Shown here piece after piece: positions 8,015 through 15,930 of a DNA stretch of 48,005 nucleotides. The position numbers were made by a program, and so were the translations under genes. Within the stretch, counting starts at the first letter, position 1; every line of letters starts with the position of its first letter. Origin of the DNA: Chloroflexota bacterium (GTDB taxonomy: Bacteria > Chloroflexota > Dehalococcoidia > JACPPY01). The notes beneath the pieces were generated by a model. It did not search any database, was not told the origin of the DNA, and worked only from the letters and a program-made list of their open reading frames with translations. Where the stretch lies: the NCBI GenBank assembly GCA_016190755.1, contig JACPPY010000026.1, forward strand, positions 1-48,005, read 5' to 3'.

Positions 8015-8290
8015 ATGGATACTGAAAGGCTAGAAGCGTTGCGGCAGGGCAGCATGCTGCCGTCATTTGACCTGCCGGAAGCTGATGGCGGCCGGGTGAA
8101 GGCATGGGACTACCGCAGCCGCCGCAACCTCGTAGTGCTTCTGGTCCACGGTCCCAACTGTCCTATTTGTCTTGACGCTGCTGGTGTTTCCGGGAAGGAC
8201 CGAGCCACGTCTGGCGCGGACGTGGTTGCCTGGTTGAGATTCATTCAAGCGCAGTGTCCGGAATGTGGTGTACCGGAATGGCCGAGGTGA
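8015..8290 (+). pseudogene. Truncated redoxin (AhpC/TSA-like) remnant
   Basis: 91 residues. The N-terminus GSMLPSFDLPEADGGRVKAWDYRSRRNLVVLLVHGPNCPIC looks like the start of a redoxin fold, with a CPIC pair after the first beta strand. The rest is too short for a thioredoxin fold: after about 20 residues comes a VVAWLRFIQAQCPECGVPEWP tail that ends the frame. The missing middle suggests an internal in-frame deletion, and no other frame downstream restores it. It may still be expressed as a small protein with two CxxC pairs. The ATG at 8015 lacks a clear ribosome binding site. Confidence 0.45.
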
Positions 8291-8374
8291 CTTCAGTGCC
8301 TGCGAGTGTGCGCAGCGGGACAGTCAATGTGCTAAAATACCGTCCACGTTGGAAATATGTGTGCGGAGTAAGTC

Positions 8375-8710
8375 ATGAATCAGACTGTCGTGCTGTTTAT
8401 ATTGCTGCTGGTACTGTTTTTCATCGGCAGTATGTGGTTGGCACGCTGGCGCATAAACCGCGCTGCGGCGCAGGTTATCGATGTGTTCATACAGCAGGGC
8501 GCCACATCTTCTGAAAAGGCAAAAAGTATATCGGACTTGGGACTGGCGACGCGAAGATTCAGAATGACAAGGGATTACAGGCAGATGGCCCTGACGATAC
8601 TGTTGCGAAACGGACTTGTGATGAGGACCGAGGATGGTAGGTTTTATCTGACGCAGCAGGCATATGAAAGACACCTTGCCAGCCATCAGGAGACACCTCG
8701 GAAAAGATAA
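8375..8710 (+). CDS. Small membrane-anchored protein with a possible winged-helix tail
   Basis: 111 residues. An N-terminal helix (about 4-24, VLFILLLVLFFIGSMWLA) is followed by a soluble helical domain in which SEKAKSISDLGLATRRFRMTRDYRQMALTILLRNGLVMRTEDGRFYLTQQ has the spacing of a helix-turn-helix with a beta wing. GGAG lies eight bases before the ATG. No family name is recognised. A membrane-tethered DNA- or protein-binding domain is one reading; a simple conserved hypothetical is equally possible. It precedes the GT2-NodB gene on the same strand by about 150 bp. Confidence 0.6.
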   Translation: MNQTVVLFILLLVLFFIGSMWLARWRINRAAAQVIDVFIQQGATSSEKAKSISDLGLATRRFRMTRDYRQMALTILLRNGLVMRTEDGRFYLTQQAYERHLASHQETPRKR

Positions 8711-8858
8711 GTTGGCCGATTTGCCCGCCGTGATAGCTCTGGGCCGGCGGGGCTAAAGTGTGCTACCGGTTCTAAGTGTAGATGCATACCCCCTTTGCCG
8801 GGAGACAAGGCTGTGGTAAACTGCATGGCCGTAGGAACCTGCGGAGGGTTCCAAATAC

Positions 8859-10298
8859 ATGATCAGCGTTGTAATACCTGTACTTAACGAAGAGAAGTTG
8901 CTGGCGGAATGCCTGCGTTCCCTGAGGGAGCAGGACTTCCAAGGTCGGTATGAAATCATCGTTGTTGATGACGGCAGTACCGATAGATCCGCTGAAATTG
9001 CCCGCCAGTTCGGCACCAGGATTGTAACTCCCCCAACGCACGGTAACGTGTTCGCAGCGCGAGACTTCGGTGCAAAGCAGGCTCAAGGCGACATAATTGC
9101 ACAGGCGGACGGTGACACAATCTACCCGCGTGATTGGCTGTCTCGCATAGAGCAGCATTTCTCGAATTTGCCCGAGGTGGTGGGTGTTACCGGCAGGTTC
9201 GTTTACAAGGAACCGGCGCGCTGGGGTTGGGCAGAGGCCGCGCTGAGGAATGTCGGGAATTTCTTCAGCACGAAGATCATCGGTAGACCATACATAATAT
9301 CGGGTGCCAACTTCGCCTTCCGGCGGGAGACGTTCTTGAAGGCTGGTGGTTATGACCTCAAAGCGTTTGGTGCCGACCAGACGGGAATGGCTACTCAACT
9401 GTCTAAACATGGCAGGGTAGTTTTCGATAAGGGCCTTGTCGTGGCGACATCCTCGAGGCGATTCAAGAAGAAGACCTTAAAGCTTATTGGGGCTAGCACG
9501 GTTAACATAACGCGTGGCATGGCGCACTTCTTGAAGAGCTTCTTGGCTGAAAGGGGCCCGCGAGGAATGCCTGCACTGAAGACCAGCGCCAAGGTCGTGC
9601 CCATCATGGCCTTGGCCGCATTTCTTGCCTATGGTTATTTCGCTCCCGGCTCTACGGTGTTCGGGAAGGTGTATTCGAAGGTCAAAACATCCGACAAGAT
9701 CATCGCACTGACGTTCGATGATGGTCCGAACGAGCCATACACGTCGGAGGTACTCAACATATTGGACAGTTATGGCATCAAGGCTACGTTCTTTGTTACG
9801 GGAAAGAATGCGGAGCTTTATCCCGATACAATCCGACGGATGTATGTTGATGGCCACATAGTAGGGAATCATTCCTACAGTCACGATGCCAATCATGCCC
9901 TGACGAGCGAGGGTATCGTTGACATGGAGCGGGGAGAGCAGGCGATATACGACGTGATCGGTGCCAGGCCTCGGCTCTACAGGCCGCCACACGGCAAGAA
10001 GTCTCCATGGGAACTATGGCATGTAAGAAAACAAAACCTCATAGAGATCAACTGGAACATAGCAACTCTTGAATTGGCAGGGAAGCCGTACACCTGGATA
10101 GCGGACCAGATAGTGAAGAAAGCCAAGCCTGGTGGCATAATAGACCTGCACGATGGGTATGGCAATGAACATGGAACAGCCAAGGCGAATAAGTCTGCCA
10201 CGGTACAAGCGTTACCCGTAATCATTAGTAGGCTGCTGGACCAAGGATATACCTTCGTTACTGTCCCGGAAATGCTTGGCCAGGTGCCATACAATTAG
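8859..10298 (+). CDS. Fusion of GT2 glycosyltransferase and NodB polysaccharide deacetylase
   Basis: 479 residues. Residues 1-235 are a GT-A family 2 domain with VVDDGSTD (36-42), the metal-binding ADGD (83-86) and a conserved ISGANFAFRR. A single hydrophobic stretch at about 246-262 follows. Residues 275-475 are a NodB deacetylase with motif 1 TFDDGP (285-290), the metal histidines H338 and H342 in HSYSHD, RPPHG (375-379) and DLHDG (429-433), so both active sites look intact. The order GT2 then NodB suggests coupled transfer and de-N-acylation of an amino sugar, as the separate ArnC and ArnD do on undecaprenyl phosphate. If the helix spans the membrane, the two domains would face opposite sides. 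The VTT-type gene begins 10 bp downstream. Confidence 0.9.
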   Translation: MISVVIPVLNEEKLLAECLRSLREQDFQGRYEIIVVDDGSTDRSAEIARQFGTRIVTPPTHGNVFAARDFGAKQAQGDIIAQADGDTIYPRDWLSRIEQHFSNLPEVVGVTGRFVYKEPARWGWAEAALRNVGNFFSTKIIGRPYIISGANFAFRRETFLKAGGYDLKAFGADQTGMATQLSKHGRVVFDKGLVVATSSRRFKKKTLKLIGASTVNITRGMAHFLKSFLAERGPRGMPALKTSAKVVPIMALAAFLAYGYFAPGSTVFGKVYSKVKTSDKIIALTFDDGPNEPYTSEVLNILDSYGIKATFFVTGKNAELYPDTIRRMYVDGHIVGNHSYSHDANHALTSEGIVDMERGEQAIYDVIGARPRLYRPPHGKKSPWELWHVRKQNLIEINWNIATLELAGKPYTWIADQIVKKAKPGGIIDLHDGYGNEHGTAKANKSATVQALPVIISRLLDQGYTFVTVPEMLGQVPYN

Positions 10299-10307
10299 GC
10301 TTGGTAC

Positions 10308-10979
10308 GTGAACTTCGATAGTTGGCTGGCAAGTACCCTGGGTTTCTCGGGTGGGTTGGGAATACAAACAGCAATAGTATTGTTCCTCGTCTGTCTCGTT
10401 GGAGAGTTGGCTTTCCCTATACCATATGTCCTCGAGAGTGTATGGTTGCTGGCTGGCTACTACCTCGGCGCAAGATTGCTCACGCCATGGAATCTGGCGC
10501 TGCTATGGTTGATAGCACAGGTGGGCAGGCAGGCAGGATCGACAGGTCTATACTTCCTGGCCGGGCTTGGTACGAACAGGCTGACACGCATCTATCGGCG
10601 ACTGCGCATCTCGCGATACGTGCCGGAAGGCCTTTCCAGGTCGAGAGCCGTCAGGCGCATAAGTAACCTTTCTCCCTTCTCGGCCGCTTATAGCAGGTTG
10701 CTTGGCCTGCGTATCCCTCTTGCCTTTGTTGCGGCAGCCAAGCACAGATGGAAGACGTTGTCGACCGGAGTCGTGCTATCCAGTATCATCTGGGATGGAG
10801 CGTACGTTTCTATAGGGCTGGTGGCCGGGAGCAGAGCTGTGCTAAGCCCGCTCAAGATGTTGGCTGTGTCGATTGGCGGGCTGACCGCGATATATGTTAT
10901 GACCGTTGGGATACGGGCTCTCGTTAGACGCTTGAGGTCTGGGGCCCGAACGGCCGGGAACTCGGACAAGGGAGCATGA
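10308..10979 (+). CDS. VTT/DedA-like membrane protein
   Basis: 223 residues with four to five hydrophobic segments. The VTT pattern is present: acidic GELAFPIPYVLESVWLLAG near the N-terminus and SRLLGLRIPLAFVAAAKHRW followed by a Gly-rich helix, the Gly/Arg-x-Pro element typical of DedA-like proteins. The GTG start is ten bases after the stop of the GT2-NodB gene, so the two are very likely co-transcribed. DedA proteins have been tied to undecaprenyl-phosphate translocation, which would fit a lipid-linked sugar pathway with its neighbour; that link is inferred. The C-terminus is basic and soluble. Confidence 0.65.
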   Translation: MNFDSWLASTLGFSGGLGIQTAIVLFLVCLVGELAFPIPYVLESVWLLAGYYLGARLLTPWNLALLWLIAQVGRQAGSTGLYFLAGLGTNRLTRIYRRLRISRYVPEGLSRSRAVRRISNLSPFSAAYSRLLGLRIPLAFVAAAKHRWKTLSTGVVLSSIIWDGAYVSIGLVAGSRAVLSPLKMLAVSIGGLTAIYVMTVGIRALVRRLRSGARTAGNSDKGA

Positions 10980-11104
10980 CCGTCGGCGGCTTGATGGCAG
11001 CGACAAAGTGAGGTATGGTGGGCGTAGGGCGAACGGCTTCTAAACTGAAACCAAAATAGAAACAGCTCGCCTTTCACTTTGGAATCAGTATAGGAGAAAA
11101 CGCC

Positions 11105-11332
11105 ATGAAAGATAAGCGAGTGAAGAGAGTTAGGATAGACAGAGAAAAGTGCATCGGGATTGGCAACTGTGTCGCAGTAGCGGCAACAGTATTCCAACTT
11201 GACGAGGAAAACAAGGCTATAGTATTGGATCCAGCATCTGTCTCGGAAGAGGTACTATTTGAGGCTGCGGAGAGCTGTCCGCAGGACGCTGTCGTACTTG
11301 AGGATGACAGGGGACAGCAGGTTTACCCTTGA
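11105..11332 (+). CDS. Single-cluster ferredoxin, probably [3Fe-4S]
   Basis: 75 residues with Cys16-IGIG-N-Cys22 and a distal Cys58-Pro (ESCPQDAVVL). The usual second ligand of a [4Fe-4S] site (CxxCxxC) is Ile19 here, which is the pattern of [3Fe-4S] ferredoxins. The flanking DREKCIG start and the VFQLDEENKAIV strand are typical of this family. It is a small cytoplasmic one-electron carrier. GGAG lies eight bases upstream of the ATG. It stands alone on the plus strand and converges with fabF. Its redox partner is not in the adjacent genes; the PorGD/PorAB system lies about 10 kb away. Confidence 0.88.
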   Translation: MKDKRVKRVRIDREKCIGIGNCVAVAATVFQLDEENKAIVLDPASVSEEVLFEAAESCPQDAVVLEDDRGQQVYP

Positions 11333-11405
11333 GGTCATGGCCGTCGCAGGCCGAAGGACGAGCGTACGAAGAAGTTCAACTCTCTATACGGACAAGGCGC
11401 CGCAA

Positions 11406-12653
11406 CTACTCATTGAACTCTCGGAACACCACGACCCCGTTGACACCACCAAACCCGAAGGAGTCTGATAGGGCTGTCCTTACGTTCACTTTCCGTGCCA
11501 CGTTGGGCACGTAGTCGAGGTCGCAGTCCGGGTCGCGTTTTTCGTAGTTGATAGTCGGCGGTACTATGTGGTCTCTTATGCTCAGGATAGTGAAAATGGC
11601 CTCTATGGCGCCGGAGGCTCCCATAGTATGCCCGATCATGGATTTGTTGGAGCTTACCGGCACCCTGTAGGCATGATTGCCAAACACGGCCTTTAAGGCA
11701 TCGGTCTCAGTGCTGTCATTCATCTTGGTCGCAGTGCCGTGCGCGTTGATATAGTCGATTTCTTCAGGCTTCAGCCCGGCGTCCTGCAAGGCCAGACGAA
11801 TGCAGCGGGCAGCTCCTTCGCCACCGGGTGCAGGCGACGTCACATGGTAGGCATCGGCGGTGGCGCTAGACCCCATGACCTCAGCGTATATGCGAGCACC
11901 GCGCCTTAGAGCGACGTCCAGCGCCTCAAGAACTAATACGCCTGCCCCTTCGCCTGGCACAAAGCCGTCCCTGTCGGCCTCGAAAGGCCGGCTGGCCCTT
12001 GCTGGATCACCATTTCTTCCGGATGTTACCCCTATGGTACCGAAGGAATGGATCAGGATCGGAACAATAGCGGCTTCTGCACCTCCGGCCAGCATGATGT
12101 CGGCTTCACCGCGCTGAATGACCTTTGCTGAATCGCCAACGGCGTGAGTCCCGGCGGCACACGCAGTAGTCAAAGAAAGATTCGGCCCCTTGGCCCCAAA
12201 ACGCATGGCTACCTGACCAGATGCCATATTGGTAAGGAACATCGGCACCATAAACGGAGTTATGTCCCCACGGCCTCCGTTCATAAACATATTCTGACAG
12301 TTTGTTATCGTTTCCAGACCACCGAATGCCGTTGCGATGCTGGTGCCGACCCTTTCCGATATAGTACTGTCAATCTTAAGCCTTGCATCGAGAATCGCCT
12401 CCTCGGCAGCAGCGATCGCAAACTGCTGATAGCGGTCAGTCCTGCGGGCCATTTTCTCGGAAAGGAATTCGCGCGGGTTGAAGTCTTTCGCTTCAGCGGA
12501 GACCTGGGTATGGAATCCGGTTGCGTCAAACCTGGTGGTGGGGCCGGTAGCAGACTTGCCGGAGCATAGCGCTGCCCAGCTTCGTTTTACTCCCGTTCCC
12601 AAAGGAGTGACTGCGCCAAGCCCTGTTACCACCACCCTGCGCCTGTTATTCAT
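11406..12653 (-). CDS. fabF: Beta-ketoacyl-ACP synthase II
   Basis: 415 residues, the normal FabF length. The catalytic triad is complete: Cys165 in TTACAAGTH, His305 in NAHGTATKMND and His342 in SMIGHTMGASG. It elongates acyl-ACP with malonyl-ACP in fatty acid synthesis. The start at 12653 (MNNRRRVVVTGLG) matches the family; an upstream ATG at 12677 has no ribosome site and would add eight atypical residues. It is the last gene of the long minus-strand block. No other fab gene or acyl carrier protein is beside it, so it may be an additional KAS II copy outside a main fab cluster. Confidence 0.95.
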   Translation of the reverse strand: MNNRRRVVVTGLGAVTPLGTGVKRSWAALCSGKSATGPTTRFDATGFHTQVSAEAKDFNPREFLSEKMARRTDRYQQFAIAAAEEAILDARLKIDSTISERVGTSIATAFGGLETITNCQNMFMNGGRGDITPFMVPMFLTNMASGQVAMRFGAKGPNLSLTTACAAGTHAVGDSAKVIQRGEADIMLAGGAEAAIVPILIHSFGTIGVTSGRNGDPARASRPFEADRDGFVPGEGAGVLVLEALDVALRRGARIYAEVMGSSATADAYHVTSPAPGGEGAARCIRLALQDAGLKPEEIDYINAHGTATKMNDSTETDALKAVFGNHAYRVPVSSNKSMIGHTMGASGAIEAIFTILSIRDHIVPPTINYEKRDPDCDLDYVPNVARKVNVRTALSDSFGFGGVNGVVVFREFNE

Positions 12654-12792
12654 ACTTGTACCACGATCCGCTAGCATTGCAAAATCGCGAACAGCCTACC
12701 ACTGAACGAGCCTTCGAGTCAATGGGGAATGAACCTCATATAAGGGGCAAGGCTACCTTCCGTCGGCCGAGGGTCCCTGGGGGTAGCCAGGT

Positions 12793-13806
12793 CTACTTGC
12801 CAAGAGCGCCCAGCGAGGACACAGGTTCGATTCCTTCAGGCGAAATAGAGTTGATCATATCTATCTGTGGGTAAGTCCCAAGTCGTTCTGCTTTGCGGTA
12901 CACGACGCGTGCCGCAGCCAGGTCTTCAATTGCCAGACCAGTGGAATCAAATATCGTGATCTGCTGGTCATTCTCACGTCCAGGTTTTTTGCCCGTTATC
13001 ACCTGCCCCAGAGTGGCCCAGATCTGCTCCCGGGAGTAGAGTCCCCTGGAGATTGGCACGTTGATCTCACCTCCGTGGCTTGCCTGGTCCAGGCCGTCAA
13101 CGATAACGCGGGCCTTAGTGAGTATTGAGGGGTCAAGCTCTTCCTTTCCGGGAGCATCGGCGCCAACCGCGTTGATGTGGGTTCCCGGTTTAATCCATTG
13201 AGACAATACCACTGGCTTTGTCGCAGGTGTAAGAGTGCAGACTATATCACTGTCAGCCGCCTCCTCAATTGACGCGGGCACCACGTTGTACTGTTGGAAT
13301 TGGGCTATGAATGCATCGACTGCCGCAGGTCGTACGTCATACACCTTGACCTTCTCCAATGGCAGCAACAGTGCATGGGATATGAGGTGCATTTGTGCTT
13401 GCCTACCTGCGCCGATCAGGCCCAGTGTGCGTGCATTACGCCGGGCAAGGAACTTCGTAGCACAGGCAGAAGAGGCTGCTGTGCGATACGCCGTCAGGTC
13501 AGTAGCATCCATTATGGCCAGTGGATAGCCGTTGCCCGGATCGCTGTATATGAAGACAGCCATAACGGTAGGCAGGCCATACCTCCTGTTGTTGGGATGC
13601 ACGTTGACCCATTTTATGCCAGCTGCGCCGGGCAGCGCGGCGGGCATGGCCCTGAAGTCGCCACGCTCCAGCTGCACATAGGTTTTGGCAGGCATAATGG
13701 AGCGACCTTCGGCATCGTCTCGGAAGGCCTGCTCTACAGCGTCCATGATCTCACTCATGTCGAGCAGTCCAACAGCGGCTTTCCTATTTATGAGAAGTGT
13801 AGTCAT
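12793..13806 (-). CDS. Ornithine cyclodeaminase / mu-crystallin family NAD(P)-dependent enzyme
   Basis: 337 residues. The family signature is clear: AMPAALPGAAGIKWVNVHP, then RTAASSACATKFLAR before the Rossmann motif GLIGAGRQAQMHL (about 132-144), and the late DSTGLAIEDLA segment. Members deaminate L-ornithine to proline, oxidise alanine, or reduce cyclic ketimines, and the sequence alone does not separate these. GGAGGG lies seven bases before the ATG. The M29 aminopeptidase gene ends 40 bp upstream, so the pair may process peptide-derived amino acids together. proC, another proline-related gene, is elsewhere in the window. Confidence 0.85.
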   Translation of the reverse strand: MTTLLINRKAAVGLLDMSEIMDAVEQAFRDDAEGRSIMPAKTYVQLERGDFRAMPAALPGAAGIKWVNVHPNNRRYGLPTVMAVFIYSDPGNGYPLAIMDATDLTAYRTAASSACATKFLARRNARTLGLIGAGRQAQMHLISHALLLPLEKVKVYDVRPAAVDAFIAQFQQYNVVPASIEEAADSDIVCTLTPATKPVVLSQWIKPGTHINAVGADAPGKEELDPSILTKARVIVDGLDQASHGGEINVPISRGLYSREQIWATLGQVITGKKPGRENDQQITIFDSTGLAIEDLAAARVVYRKAERLGTYPQIDMINSISPEGIEPVSSLGALGK

Positions 13807-13846
13807 CGGAAACCCTCCTATCGGCGTGCTACGGATAATTGCTCAA

Positions 13847-14956
13847 TCAAAGGTCGGGTACGAACTCCCCATCCCTATACAGCAATTCACCGTCTGCTCG
13901 TATTTCACCTCCCTTGCGCAGGTCGCAGATCATGTCCCAATGAATTGCCGAATCATTCTTGCTGCCCGTTTCCGGGTAACCGGCTCCTAAGGCCATGTGG
14001 AAGCTGCCGCCTATCTTCTCGTCGAACAGTATCTCTCCGGTGAAGCGCTTGATTGCTTCGTTCGTTCCAATGGCAAACTCACCTATAAAACGCGAGCCGG
14101 AATCGGTATCCAGAGTGTGTACCAGGAAATCCTCGTTCTTTTCTGCTCTTGCCTTTACGACTTTTCCGCGCTCGAACCACAGTCTTACCCCTGTGACCTC
14201 TCTGCCGTCATATATGGCTGGATAGGAGAAGTACACCTTCCCCTCGACGCTGTCCTCAACCGGCCCAGTAAATATCTCTCCGTCGGGCATATTGAAGTGT
14301 CCGTCGCAGTTGCAAAAGGTGCGACCGGCGACAGAAAGTTTCAGGTCTGTCTCGTAGCCCGTTAATTGTATTTGCGTCTTGCCCTTTAGCCAATCCACGA
14401 CCTTTTGCTGACGAGCGGAAACACGTTTCCAATGCCCCACCGGGTCGTTCATATCCGGAAGGCACGCCCCGTATACAAAATCCTCGTACTCTGTCAATCC
14501 CATTTCTGCGTCTTGTGCCAGCGCATTGGTCGGGAACGGGGCCACTGTCCACCGAAGTTCTCCCGCTGCCGAACGTCGCATGAACGTGCGCATGAGGCCG
14601 GCTCGCGCCTGCTGCTGCATGACCATCTTACCCGGCGGAACGTTACTAAGAGATTTTGTGTTGGCATCGGCGATTACGCTAATACGAACGTCGTACGTCT
14701 CCATCACAGTTTCGAGAGGTTTCGGGATATGTTTCAATTGCTCCTCGGAGGCATATCGGAAAAATAATTCGTCTGTGCCGGGCAGTGAAACAAGCATGAA
14801 TGGGTGACCACCCGCACGGAGCACATGTACGTAGATCTCTTTCATCAGTGGTTCTGCCAATGCGCTGCCGACTATTGCCACAAGGTCTCCGGGCTGTACT
14901 GCTGAAGAGTAACTGACCACCACATCGGCCAGCTTCTCGACTCTTGAATCAGTCAT
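13847..14956 (-). CDS. M29 family (thermophilic) metallo-aminopeptidase
   Basis: 369 residues, the normal size for AmpS/AmpT-type enzymes. Recognisable metal-site segments include MPDGEIFTGPVEDSVEG, GEFAIGTN, FDEKIGGSFHMALGAGYPETG and the final DSAIHWDMICDL. The family uses two cobalt or zinc ions to remove N-terminal residues and works in the cytoplasm. AAGGATCAC precedes the ATG. The gene is followed at 40 bp by the ornithine cyclodeaminase-like gene, consistent with amino acid salvage. Confidence 0.9.
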   Translation of the reverse strand: MTDSRVEKLADVVVSYSSAVQPGDLVAIVGSALAEPLMKEIYVHVLRAGGHPFMLVSLPGTDELFFRYASEEQLKHIPKPLETVMETYDVRISVIADANTKSLSNVPPGKMVMQQQARAGLMRTFMRRSAAGELRWTVAPFPTNALAQDAEMGLTEYEDFVYGACLPDMNDPVGHWKRVSARQQKVVDWLKGKTQIQLTGYETDLKLSVAGRTFCNCDGHFNMPDGEIFTGPVEDSVEGKVYFSYPAIYDGREVTGVRLWFERGKVVKARAEKNEDFLVHTLDTDSGSRFIGEFAIGTNEAIKRFTGEILFDEKIGGSFHMALGAGYPETGSKNDSAIHWDMICDLRKGGEIRADGELLYRDGEFVPDL

Positions 14957-15089
14957 GTGATCCTTTCGAATATTGTTATCGAGATAATAATAGCACGGTC
15001 AGGGAGTCGCGTGGATGGGTTTCAGGGTCGTGTCTGCCGCAGTGTCGCGCGTAAGGGGGCGACGGCAATGGGGGCCCGTCAGAGTTATG

Positions 15090-15533
15090 CTACTTGGATT
15101 TGGCTTCGCGATGCGCTCTTACGCGGATCCTTCGGGACTCTTGTCCCTTCTGTTTGGGGAGTGTGAGGACAAGCTCGCCGTTCTCGAAAATCGCCTCAGC
15201 CCTGTCAGCATCAACCTCTTCGGGCAATTGTATAGTGCGGCTGAAGTGTCCGTAACGCATCTCTTGCTGGAGGTAGCGGCTTTTCCCGGACTGCTTGTCC
15301 TCTCTGTGCTCGGCGTTGATCATGAGGAAGCTGTTGGAAACATGCACATCCAGGTCCTCCGGCTTGACGCCCGGGAGAGATGCCTTGACGATAATACTTG
15401 TGTCCGTCTGTATTACATCCAGACGCGGTTCGGTGTATTCTTCCCAGAATGGGTTGGGCAGGAAGGACTCATCAACGGAGCGATAGGCCCTGGGAACCCA
15501 CGGCCTGGATGGTTGCCAGCGCATTAACTTCAT
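15090..15533 (-). CDS. Hsp20/alpha-crystallin small heat-shock protein
   Basis: 147 residues. The alpha-crystallin domain spans about 40-130: PRLDVIQTDTSIIVKASLPGVKPEDLDVHV, a loop, FSRTIQLPEEVDADRAEAIFENGELVLTLPK and a basic tail. The IxI-type C-terminal anchor is weakly represented by RRIRVRA. It is an ATP-independent holdase for unfolding proteins. A zinc-ribbon gene ends 162 bp upstream. No CIRCE-type inverted repeat is seen; a short palindrome ATACC-tgg-GGTAT lies at 15560-15572. A second, diverged Hsp20 is encoded at 25382-25834. Confidence 0.92.
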   Translation of the reverse strand: MKLMRWQPSRPWVPRAYRSVDESFLPNPFWEEYTEPRLDVIQTDTSIIVKASLPGVKPEDLDVHVSNSFLMINAEHREDKQSGKSRYLQQEMRYGHFSRTIQLPEEVDADRAEAIFENGELVLTLPKQKGQESRRIRVRAHREAKSK

Positions 15534-15695
15534 ACGGAACCTATCTTTCTGGACGGATGATACCTGGGGTATATCGACTCTCTATGCCTTTTCGCTGGGC
15601 AACAGCTCAGGCGTGCAGCAGCCTGTTCCGGCCGAACAACACTGGCACCTATTCGATATCTCGATAGACATACCCCATATGTTCTGTTCGTGTCG

Positions 15696-15869
15696 CTATG
15701 CCGCGTGAGCAAGTTCTCTCCGCTTAGGACGTGACGGCTTGCTGGCTTTCGTGGCCGTTTGCAGGTAGCGCATGTGACCGCATTGGATACATTGCTCATA
15801 CCAGCCGTAGAAGTCCCAATCGAAGAATAAGTCTCCGTTACACCTTGGGCAGCCCTTGAATTTCATCAT
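15696..15869 (-). CDS. Small zinc-ribbon protein
   Basis: 57 residues with two Cys pairs, CPRC (about 7-10) and CIQC (27-30), forming a zinc ribbon with an aromatic segment DLFFDWDFYGWYEQ between them, and a basic Lys/Arg-rich tail. Such small ribbons are widespread and usually unassigned. AGGAGC sits seven bases before tandem ATGs at 15869 and 15866, so the start is firm. A longer open frame upstream overlaps glgC and is not needed. It follows glgC by 61 bp and may share its transcript. Confidence 0.75.
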   Translation of the reverse strand: MMKFKGCPRCNGDLFFDWDFYGWYEQCIQCGHMRYLQTATKASKPSRPKRRELAHAA

Positions 15870-15930
15870 AGCACTTGCTCCTTTCTTAACCTCTTCCGGA
15901 GGCGATCCAGGTACCTCCAGTAGGAAAAAT

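Noticed and set aside
12820-12850. A tRNA T-loop-like GGTTCGATTCC
   Set aside because: It lies inside the ornithine cyclodeaminase-like coding sequence and no acceptor, D or anticodon arms can be folded around it. A similar GGTTCGAACC near 24590 is inside porGD.
15556-15573. CIRCE-like or other heat-shock operator upstream of hsp20
   Set aside because: Only a 5-bp palindrome ATACC-tgg-GGTAT is present, with no TTAGCACTC-N9-GAGTGCTAA and no match to the other hsp20 leader.
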